DNA from: Stemphylium vesicarium
Lineage: Eukaryota; Ascomycota; Dothideomycetes; Pleosporales; Pleosporaceae
Reading direction: 5' to 3'
Assembly (NCBI GenBank): GCA_004380135.1
Contig: QXCR01000377.1
Location: 1 to 11,857 of the forward strand
DNA length: 11,857 nt
Each line of letters opens with the position of its first letter. Within the stretch, counting starts at the first letter, position 1. Both the position numbers and the translations under genes were made by a program. The notes beneath the pieces were generated by a model. The model had not been told where the DNA came from. It saw only the letters and a program-made list of their open reading frames with translations, and ran no database searches. This document shows positions 1-6,118 of the stretch, piece after piece.

Positions 1-1
1 T

Positions 2-166
2 CTAACTGCTCTAAAGGAGTTTGGGGCGCGTAGTGATGGGAAGAAGGCAAAGAAGCAGGTACGCGCTGAAGGAGGTGAGCCAACTCAAAGGCGCTGCAGA
101 CAGTGCAATCAGACTGGGCATAATGCGCGTACGTGTAAGCAAGCAGTAGAAGTAGACTCTGAATAA
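2..166 (+). CDS. pogo/Fot1-like transposase, C-terminal fragment
   Basis: An open frame enters from the left edge and ends at TAA 164-166. It encodes 54 residues: a Lys/Arg-rich stretch (GKKAKKQVR), then a CCHC zinc knuckle with the spacing C-x2-C-x4-H-x4-C (CRQCNQTGHNARTC), then an acidic tail ending EVDSE. Many fungal DDE transposases of the pogo/Fot1 group finish with a knuckle of exactly this kind (GHNARTC) followed by an acidic tail. The catalytic DDE domain and the N-terminal helix-turn-helix DNA-binding region would lie upstream of the window. No nonsense codon is visible in this part. The alternative is a retroviral-type Gag knuckle, but the stop soon after it and the absence of a downstream pol make a transposase tail more likely. 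Confidence 0.75.
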   Translation, partial: LTALKEFGARSDGKKAKKQVRAEGGEPTQRRCRQCNQTGHNARTCKQAVEVDSE

Positions 167-251
167 TATCTCGTGTTATATTGCTCTATACAGGGCCAAA
201 GTGGGCTGTTTTGCGCCAGAATGGGGTGGTTTTGGTGGGGGCTTGGCAAAA

Positions 252-282
252 GTGGTGCACGAACCTGTGTGGTGCACGAACC
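252..282 (+). repeat. two direct 14-bp repeats at the transposon end
   Basis: GTGGTGCACGAACC occurs at 252-265 and again at 269-282, a 17-bp period. Each copy contains the 6-bp palindrome GTGCAC. Their position close to the presumed right end of the pogo-like element suggests subterminal transposase-binding sites, which is an inference. Confidence 0.6.
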
Positions 283-295
283 CGTGAGGTACGTT

Positions 296-593
296 ATAGT
301 AATTAATATTGCCTACTTATAATTACTTAGCTAGGTAGCCTTTAGCCTACCTCTCTTCTAGGCTAGCAAATGGGTTGGGGCAACCGCGGGCTAGGTTGGG
401 GTTGGGTTATGGGCTGTAAGGACTAGAGTCGGGGTTGGGGTGGGGCCACTCTAGCACGGGGCTGGGCTAGGTTAGGGTTAGGTCATCTCGTTCTCCTCTA
501 AAAAAGTCGCTTATATAGAGCTTCTATATTATTATAGTTATTTATTATAACTCTTATATATATAGCTTTATTATAATGCGTAGGTAGCGTAGC
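296..593. other. gene-free spacer: G-rich tract then AT-rich sequence
   Basis: No coding frame is recognisable. Positions 371-482 are strongly G-biased on the plus strand, with many runs of three or four G separated by short T/A/C stretches. They include 1.8 units of TTAGGG (TTAGGGTTAGG, 472-482). Positions 483-593 are AT-rich and TA-rich (TATATATATAG near 556-565), consistent with a heavily mutated repeat relic. I cannot assign either part to a known element. Confidence 0.5.
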
Positions 594-643
594 TGTTAGG
601 ACGCAGCCCTGCACCACTACGCTATGCAACCAAAAAGGTACGT

Positions 644-666
644 ATGATCAGTGAACTACTGATCAT
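644..666. repeat. perfect 9-bp inverted repeat, 5-nt loop
   Basis: ATGATCAGT (644-652) is followed by GAACT and then the exact reverse complement ACTGATCAT (658-666). It could fold as a hairpin in DNA or RNA. It lies in the putative U3 of element A. No function can be assigned from sequence alone. Confidence 0.7.
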
Positions 667-798
667 GGTGCAGGATAGTATATATCGTCATCTGGCCTGA
701 CCTGGCCTAACAACGAGCCTCTAGGGCGAAGACCCAGCCACAGGCAGGCCAGCCGCCGGAGACCCTACGGGATCCCGCCGGTCCGCACCAGCCATTAC

Positions 799-817
799 CA
801 CGTGACGAGGTCACGTG
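799..817. promoter_or_regulatory. paired CACGTG boxes as an inverted repeat
   Basis: CACGTGAC (799-806) and GTCACGTG (810-817) are exact reverse complements separated by GAG. Each contains the E-box core CACGTG bound by bHLH regulators (Cbf1-like in fungi, established knowledge). The same core occurs in the solo LTR, in the right LTR of element B and in the LTR of element D. Confidence 0.5.
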
Positions 818-915
818 ATATAGGTATATATTATCTCTCTCGAAGCCTTGATTACTCCTTAAGGATTCGTCTTAATACAAGCCTATTGTTAGGCGGACGG
901 ATTTGAACGGCCCTC

Positions 916-938
916 GCTGAGTCAGCAAGGGCTATATA
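916..938 (+). promoter_or_regulatory. bZIP-type palindrome next to a TATA box
   Basis: GCTGAGTCAGC (916-926) is an 11-bp palindrome around TGAGTCA, the classic Gcn4/AP-1 bZIP site. TATATA follows at 933-938. Together they look like the core promoter of element A's LTR. The predicted start of transcription would lie about 25-35 bp further on, near the hairpin at 948-972. Confidence 0.5.
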
Positions 939-947
939 GGCTTACTC

Positions 948-972
948 TTCGCTATCATGGCTCGATAGCGAA
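948..972 (+). repeat. 9-bp perfect stem-loop near predicted transcript start
   Basis: TTCGCTATC (948-956) and GATAGCGAA (964-972) are exact complements flanking a 7-nt loop. It falls just downstream of the TATA box, so it would sit at or near the 5' end of element A's RNA, in the R/U5 region. Confidence 0.55.
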
Positions 973-1433
973 TCGTCTCTAGTCAATGCAGACTATTATA
1001 AGCCGTACTATATAATATTAGGTATATTTAGTATTAATCTATTTATATTCTTAATATTTAATTCGCTCTACCCTACGATACTCTCGTACACGCCAATCCG
1101 TCACGATGAGCTTGAGCGCGGTCCGCACGAGCGCACCTGCGCGCAACACGAGAGCTGCTGTGTCTAGAGGACGCAACATCAACGAAGTCTCCCTAGCCCG
1201 GGACCCTTCGAGCCCTCGAGTACAGACACTAGATATTCTAGACTACGATAGCTAAGAATAACCTACTCTAGAGATGATGGACTTAATCCCTCCACGATCC
1301 CACCAACCTGACGACCCTCCCCTAGATGCTATAGCACGAGAGCTGGCGGAACTCCGGGCATGGCGCCTGATAGAAAAAGACCGCCACGAGTTGAGGAAGC
1401 TCAGAGAGCTAAAGCGCAAAGTCCAACAGGGCG

Positions 1434-1438
1434 ACCTC
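1434..1438. repeat. target-site duplication ACCTC, left copy
   Basis: ACCTC immediately precedes TG of the solo LTR and is repeated exactly after its CA end (1682-1686). Confidence 0.85.
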
Positions 1439-1681
1439 TGTTACGGTCTGGGAGGTAAGGGCATTGCGCATGTCACGTGCGTTGTCCTGGCGCTCCTCCC
1501 TCGCCTCCATGAGCACTTTCTCCCATTACAAGCATCAGAGATACGTCATGTAAACAGACCCTGCTGCTGGCCCTTTAAGAGGCCAGCTCGAGCAGAACAA
1601 CAGAACACAACAATACACTTCATGCTCTCACTACTGCTTCGCGCAGTTACACTTTGATTTGCTACATTCTATACCGCAACA
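1439..1681. mobile_element. solo LTR, 243 bp, inserted in gag of element A
   Basis: The segment starts TGTTACGG and ends CGCAACA, with matching TGTT/AACA termini, and is flanked by perfect 5-bp duplications ACCTC (1434-1438, 1682-1686). Five-bp duplications are standard for LTR-retrotransposon integrases. No internal coding region is present, so this is an LTR left by LTR-LTR recombination or a very short non-autonomous element. It contains GTCACGTG (1472-1479) and a small inverted repeat TGGCC/GGCCA around CTTTAAGA (1568-1585). CA and TG are frequent, so it has escaped RIP, which fits its short length. It shares no obvious similarity with the 466-bp LTRs of element B beyond the termini and the CACGTG motif. 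Its transcriptional orientation is unknown. Confidence 0.85.
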
Positions 1682-1686
1682 ACCTC
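1682..1686. repeat. target-site duplication ACCTC, right copy
   Basis: Exact second copy of ACCTC directly after the CAACA end of the solo LTR. Gag of element A resumes in frame at 1687. Confidence 0.85.
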
Positions 1687-2062
1687 TCTGCCCTCGATGA
1701 GGACTTCGATCGCCCGTTACCTATGGAACAAGGACGGGAAATCCAACACGCACCCAGATTAGCTGGGCGCGAAGACAGGAACGGCACCTAAACTAATAAC
1801 TAATAGTTAATAGGGCCCCTCTAGAACCTAGAAGAAGCTAAGGCGGAGCTCTATAGCTCTAGCTAATAGGAAACTACCTAGAATAGACTATAATAGCTAA
1901 AAAGAGATTAAAATAATTTATTAAAAGTATAATTAGCTAAGTTACTATAAGAATAAGTACTTAAAGTCTAAGAATACTTTAAAGAGTTCTTCTACTCTAA
2001 AGCTAAGAAAAGATAGTAGTTAGAAGAACTAAAGTTCTTCTTATTTATTTATATTACTTATT

Positions 2063-2067
2063 TAGAG
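2063..2067. repeat. target-site duplication TAGAG of element B, left copy
   Basis: TAGAG directly precedes the TG end of the left LTR and matches 8471-8475 exactly. Dropping one copy and element B (6,408 bp, a multiple of three) leaves the frame of element A unchanged. Confidence 0.85.
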
Positions 2068-2533
2068 TGTTATACGGGGTTTGGCGATACTTCTCTAGTC
2101 CTGGTCCGTACTAAGGCAGGCGAGGTATTGTATGGCGGTAGACCCGTAGAGTTGTCTAGCGACTAAGTGGGATAGTAGGTATTTAGGTAAAGATAATTTA
2201 ATTCTATATAAGTAATAGAATAACTAGTTAGTAATCTAAATAAGAGATATAATTATAAGAGTTAACTATAATAAGAGAAATAATAAAATCTTTCTATTCT
2301 TATATCCTCGTTACTAAGTCTTATGTCCTCCTATGCCTCCCTACTAAGTAGGAGGTTTAGGAGGGCGCTAGCCTCCCTTTATATAGTAGCCTCCTAGAGG
2401 TCCTATCTTAGCGGGATACTAGTTACGTAATCTGCGCGCCCCGCGCTAATTATTATCTAACGGTTTGTGCGACTATTAGCTACTAATATCGCATCTTTTA
2501 TCTAGAAGAGGCCTTTACTTATTATCTATAATA
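2068..2533 (-). repeat. 3' LTR of element B
   Basis: 466 bp, matching 8005-8470 along its whole length with differences that are nearly all C/T or G/A. Plus-strand ends are TGTTATAC and (RIP-altered) ..TATAATA; read in sense it begins as a mutated TGTTACAG, as shown by the intact LTR at 11560. A sense-strand TATA box appears as CTTATA at 2299-2304. The half from about 2300 to 2533 is heavily mutated, including the CACGTG site (now TACGTA, 2424-2429). The part from 2068 to about 2165 is nearly intact. Confidence 0.9.
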
Positions 2534-2547
2534 CTACCTCCCCTCTT
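2534..2547 (-). other. polypurine tract of element B
   Basis: On the minus strand the 14 bases directly before the 3' LTR read AAGAGGGGAGGTAG, all purine except one T. Such a tract primes plus-strand DNA synthesis in LTR retrotransposons. Its position, abutting the LTR, confirms the minus-strand orientation of element B. Confidence 0.75.
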
Positions 2548-2612
2548 AAGGTTATTATCTTAATACCTTAAGTTATTATTTTCCTATACTACGTAGTTAA
2601 GTGCGGGCTACA

Positions 2613-2618
2613 TATAAG
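2613..2618 (+). promoter_or_regulatory. possible TATA box of the antisense gene
   Basis: TATAAG at 2613-2618 lies 58 bp before ATG 2671 and is followed by a pyrimidine-rich stretch (about 2639-2668), the usual look of a fungal core promoter. TA-rich sequence is common in RIP-mutated DNA, so chance occurrence is possible. Confidence 0.35.
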
Positions 2619-2670
2619 GCTTTAGTAAGCCTATCGCGTTATTTTTCTTATTCTCTATGCCTTCCTAACC

Positions 2671-3141
2671 ATGCCTAAAGCCGCCGCGTCCCGTCGCGTC
2701 CGTCCCTAGAATTCGACTTCTTAGCGCCGAATTCGTGCTAACTATATAAGGGAAAAAGGTCTGGAGATAACGTTCCGTTATAAGCGGTGCGAGGAGAAGA
2801 ATCTTCGCTGTTTTATGGATACTGCAACTAGTCGTTGTGCTGGTTGTATTTCCGTGAAGGCGGAGTGTAGTCTCTTCATTTCCGAGGAAGAGTGGGAGAA
2901 GGTTGAAGCAGATAAGCGTCAAAAGCGCTTAGCCCTACTTCGGGCTGAGGCCGAGGTTGCTCGCCTTCATTTGGAGGTCGCGGAGACGGAGGCTTTAGAG
3001 CGGTCGTACGCTGACCGTGATTATGCTATCCTGAATCTCCAGGATCGTGTGCAAGAGGAGGCCGAGGGGAGCTCTGCCCCTGGTATGGACCTTCCGGCTG
3101 TCGAACCGCCGCTACTCGAACTATCAGCTAATCTAGGCTAG
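2671..3141 (+). pseudogene. antisense ORF: Zn2Cys6-like cysteine motif plus coiled coil
   Basis: ATG 2671 (context AACCATGCC) opens a frame broken by TAG at 2707 and 2722, likely former CAG. It is then open to TAG 3139-3141; if that is also mutated CAG, the frame runs to 3268-3270 (199 codons). The protein has a basic start (MPKAAASRRVRP), then a cysteine array: [Tyr]-x2-C-x6-C-x8-C-x2-C-x6-C, about residues 40-69. With the first Tyr (TAT) as a mutated Cys (TGT), this is the Zn(II)2Cys6 consensus of fungal regulators. Next comes SEEEWEKVEADKRQ, a roughly 65-residue charged heptad-like helix, and a Pro/Ser-rich tail. It recalls, from memory, multicopy fungal hypothetical proteins with a C-x2-C array and coiled coil. 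It lies between the integrase and 3' LTR of element B on the opposite strand, and composition is far less RIP-altered than its flanks. The role is unknown; DNA binding is only suggested. Confidence 0.7.
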
Positions 3142-3169
3142 TTACAGGCTAACGTCTATAATTCTTCTT

Positions 3170-6118
3170 TTAATTATTCCTTCCTTTTCGCGGATACGAT
3201 CCTAATTCCTTTAGGAACTTCTGGTGGTACTCCTGTACCAGTGACTTGCAGTTCGTTAGGTTTCCTTTAGGTTCCTAAGTGTTATGGCTCGTTCGTTCCG
3301 TCTGGCCGTCTGTCTTGGGGTGGAAGCTGGTTGATAGCTTCTTCTTCACACCTAACCTTGCCAGGAATGTGTCCTAATACTTAGACGTAAATAGTTTGTC
3401 ACGATTAGTAATAAACTCTTTAGGCATCCTATGCTCTAATACTAGTGCCTTAGTAACTTTATACGCGCATTCTTCCGCTATAATAGTCTCTTCTATAGGT
3501 ATAAACTTTATTACTTTAGTTAATTAATTAATAATAACTAGTACTATATTGCAGAGTCTTACTAATTCTAATTCTAACGATTTTAGGAGCTTTATAATAA
3601 AGTCTATTATTACACTAGCCTATAGTCGTACGGGCGGCTATAAGGGTTGTAGTAGGCCGTAGGGCTTATGTCTCTTAGGCTTGTTCTAGTAACATACTAA
3701 ATAGTTGCCTAGGATATTCTATACCTGCGCTCGTAAGCGTGGTATAGTGAACACCTTTACTAGTCGTCTGACCATTTCGTTAATGCCTGCATGTCCGTAT
3801 TCTGGGGACTCGTGTAGTTCTCTAATGAGATCCTTTCTCATTTCTAGGGGTACGTATGTACGTTCCTTGTTGATCATACCTCGGTATTCCAGTGCGTCGT
3901 TATACAGGTCGTCGTGATCTGTATTGTCATGATCTACTTCCCAGCTGGCTGCTTTCTGCTGCCACTGTTGTTGTAACGTTTCTACCCGCTCGGCCACCTT
4001 GGCTACTCTAGCCAGTTCCGGCTGGTTGTACTTAAGACTGCCGTCGGGCATCTTCTTGAGTACTGCGTCATGTGGTTCCTTATGACCTTCTTCTCATAGA
4101 TCAGATCTTCGGCTTAGAGCATCTACTACTCTATTAAGCGTTCTAGCTCTATAAGTAATCTTAAAGTCGAACTAAGAAAGCATCTTAGCCTATTAGACTT
4201 ATCTTTAGTTAAGCTTCTTAGTTATTATAAAGCTTATTAGGTTCTAGTAATTAGAAAATACTTTAATCTAGTCTAGAAGTCCTAATAGGTACACTTTCTA
4301 TTATTTAAAGGTATTAACTACTCCTAGTAGTTCCTTATTATAAACGTTGTAGTTAAGTTCTACTCTAGAGAACTTTCTAGAATAGTAGAATACTAGCCTC
4401 TATTTTTTATTGTTGCACAGCTGTAATAGTACAGCGCTGAGTGCATAATCTAACGCGTCGGTCTCGACTCGCGTCTTGCGTCTAGGGTCGTATATCTCGA
4501 GTATAGGGGCTTTAAGGAATACCTACTTTAGTTAATTAAAAGCTTCTTAATATTCTTTTTTCTATTTAAATCTTACTTCTTTCTTCGTAATCTCTATAAG
4601 TAGTGTTATAATTTAGGAGTAGTTTCTAATAAACTTTCTATAAAAGTTTATAAATTCTAGAAAGAATTATACGTTCTTAACTATTTTAGAAGTTAACTAC
4701 TTTTATATAGTCTAGATCTTCTTTAGATTTATTTTTACACCTTTTATTAAGATAATAAACTCTAGAAATTCTATTTCCTTTATATAGAATTTACACTTTA
4801 TAGGTTATAGGTATAGCTTATATTACTTAAGCTTCTATAGTACCTTCTTTATATATTCTATGTATTCTTCTAGCGTGCCTTTAGAATACACTAGTATATT
4901 GTCTAGGTAGGCGGCTACAAAGATTCCTAGATACTCGTAGAGTGCCTTATTAATAACTACCTAAAAGATTACTAGCGCGTTTATTAATCTAAATAGCATA
5001 ACTATATACTTGTATAGTCTATACTTCGTTTTAAAGGTAGTCTTCTACTTATATTCTTTAGTAATTTAAATATAGTAAAATTCTTTCTAAACATTAAATT
5101 TAGTAAACTACTTCGCTCCTTAGAGTTAATCTATAAGCTCTATTATTAGTGGTAGAGGGTATTAATTCTTTATTATGCTGCTGTTTACTCTTTAGTAGTT
5201 AATACATAGTCGCCACTTTCTATTAGCTTTCTTGATAAATAGTATTAGCGAAGCTATTAGGCTTTCGCTTTCGCGGATGAATTGTTTGCTTAGGTTCTTT
5301 CTAAGGTATTCGCGCAACTCCGGCTCGTGCTCGGGCGCGATTGGGTACATTAGTCCCAGGACGAGCTTGGCTCCTTCTTAGATGTGGATCTCGTGGTCCT
5401 ATTCCTAGTAATCCGCTAACTTAGTTACTTCTATTTCCTTAAATAGTTCTCTAAACTCGTTCGTATCGTATTTCTTTAGAATATCTAGTAGTATAGGCCC
5501 TTCTTTTATAGTCGCGGCGCGTTTTAACTATATAACTCTTATTCTCTTAGGGTCCTTCTTATAGATTCTCGCGATCTTATAAGGTGAGATCTTACTAATC
5601 CTCCTATTCTCGGGTAAGCTCTAGACTGTTGGGCGTGTCTCTTTTCGTACTCCGGCAACCTTGCGCGCAGGTTCTCAGCCGAGTATTATCTTCTTTAGCT
5701 AATTAATAGCTAGGTTATACTTAATTAACTAATTATAGCTAATTAATATATCTTCTTCTCTAAGATCTATAATATTAATATTCGTCTAGTCCTAAATCCC
5801 TGCTATATCTAGTGACACCGGTCGGGTCTCTAGTCTTATCATGCCGCCCCTATATCCTATAGGGTTATCGTTGGCTAATACCACTCGTACTGGCTGTTCC
5901 TTAGCCTAGTAGGGTATATTATATCTTTCTACTGCTCGTGACGAGATGATTGTCTAGACAGCACTACTATTAATAGTTGCTATTATCTTGTGTCTATGTA
6001 CTGAGACTTCCGTTCTTAATCTAAGGTTCTGCGGACTCGTGTCTCGTATATTATAGAGGGTCGTTTTAGGACTGCCTGCACCAGCGTGACCCTATCCCTG
6101 GCGGCATCCTAGTTTTTT
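3170..6118 (-). pseudogene. pol: pol of element B (protease, RT, RNase H, integrase)
   Basis: One minus frame, -1 to gag, holds all domains, with many TAA/TAG stops where Gln or Trp is expected. Aspartic protease: the active-site triad DSG now reads NSS (Asn codon 5969-5971). Reverse transcriptase lies at about 5400-4780: the first catalytic Asp is Asn (FNV, 5093-5095) and YxDD reads YLDN (4898-4909). RNase H: VETDALDYAL keeps its Asp (4457-4459), followed by FYYSR. The integrase zinc finger is in the open stretch 4051-3719 (HESPEYGH); its C-x2-C, just beyond, has the first Cys changed to Tyr. Integrase core: D at 3602-3604, second Asp changed to Asn (3404-3406), E at 3296-3298 in TDGQTERT, giving D..N-x35-E. 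About 42 codons after the Glu a TAA closes the frame (3170-3172). The usual C-terminal half (GPY/F or chromodomain) is not seen, and the antisense gene occupies that place. Confidence 0.9.
6073..6118 (-). other. candidate programmed -1 frameshift site, gag-pol of element B
   Basis: On the minus strand gag reads TTA AAA AAC TAG: the slippery heptamer A AAA AAC (6118-6112) is in the correct phase and is followed at once by the gag stop (6111-6109). Pol continues in the -1 frame. After a 5-nt spacer, TGCC-g-CCAG (6106-6098) can pair with CTGG-tgca-GGCA (6084-6073) around a 13-nt loop. Slippery site, short spacer and hairpin are the three standard parts of a -1 signal. The TAG could instead be a RIP product of CAG, and the frame change could be a later indel. 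Confidence 0.6.

Larger units (their letters stand above)
1..295 (+). mobile_element. 3' end of a pogo/Fot1-type DNA transposon
   Basis: This stretch holds the last 54 codons of a transposase (2-166) and about 130 bp of non-coding tail. The tail includes two direct 14-bp copies of GTGGTGCACGAACC, which look like subterminal repeats. Pogo-family elements end in short inverted repeats and insert at TA. A plausible right end is near ACGT at 291-294, followed by TATA, but the left end is outside the window, so neither the inverted repeat nor the TA duplication can be confirmed. Base composition is ordinary, CA and TG are common, and the visible frame has no stop, so this copy is little affected by RIP. 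Family assignment rests on the C-terminal zinc knuckle of the transposase. Confidence 0.6.
594..1017 (+). repeat. putative 5' LTR of element A
   Basis: The limits are tentative because the partner LTR is outside the window. TGTTA at 594 and TATAATA near 1011-1017 (a plausible RIP product of ..TAACA) would give a 424-bp LTR with TG/CA-type ends, like those of element B. Inside are features expected of an LTR promoter: two CACGTG cores arranged as an inverted repeat (799-817), a TGAGTCA palindrome (916-926) and a TATA box (933-938) about 170 bp before the gag ATG. Another possible start is TGTTAGG at 887-893. The predicted 5-bp duplication left of 594 is GTAGC. No primer-binding site is recognisable after 1017. 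Confidence 0.35.
1106..2067 (+). pseudogene. gag: gag-like 5' ORF of element A, broken
   Basis: ATG at 1106 opens a frame encoding a basic, Ser/Arg/Ala-rich N-terminus (MSLSAVRTSAPARNTRAAV...). Two stops follow (TAA 1256-1258 and TAA 1262-1264, likely former CAA), then a charged coiled-coil-like segment (about 1320-1430, ELAELRAWRLIEKDRHEL). A solo LTR interrupts the frame after 1438. Without it and one ACCTC copy, the frame resumes at 1687 (SALDEDFDRPLPMEQGRE) and runs, with many TAA/TAG stops from about 1790, to element B at 2068. Positions 1106-1790 keep normal composition and 1790-2067 are AT-rich, RIP-like. I see no recognisable capsid domain or zinc knuckle, so the gag call rests on position before the protease and on the basic, coiled-coil N-terminus. 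A 127-codon open frame at 1274-1657 is a chimera of gag and LTR. Confidence 0.55.

Noticed and set aside
472..482. Interstitial telomere repeat (TTAGGGTTAGG)
   Set aside because: Fewer than two full units inside a generally G/T-rich tract. It cannot be separated from chance.
585..624. tRNA-like or SINE-like sequence (TAGCGTAGCTGT resembles an A box; TAGCGTAG/CTACGCTA can pair)
   Set aside because: No B box (GGTTCRANNCC) or cloverleaf follows on either strand, so an RNA gene is not supported.
1018..1105. Primer-binding site of element A
   Set aside because: No stretch matches a tRNA 3' end convincingly and the LTR boundary is itself uncertain. RIP may have blurred it.
2665..2922. 85-codon minus-strand open frame
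   Set aside because: Complement of the cysteine-array part of the antisense gene; no motif of its own.
3705..3917. 70-codon plus-strand open frame
   Set aside because: Opposite to the integrase zinc finger of element B.
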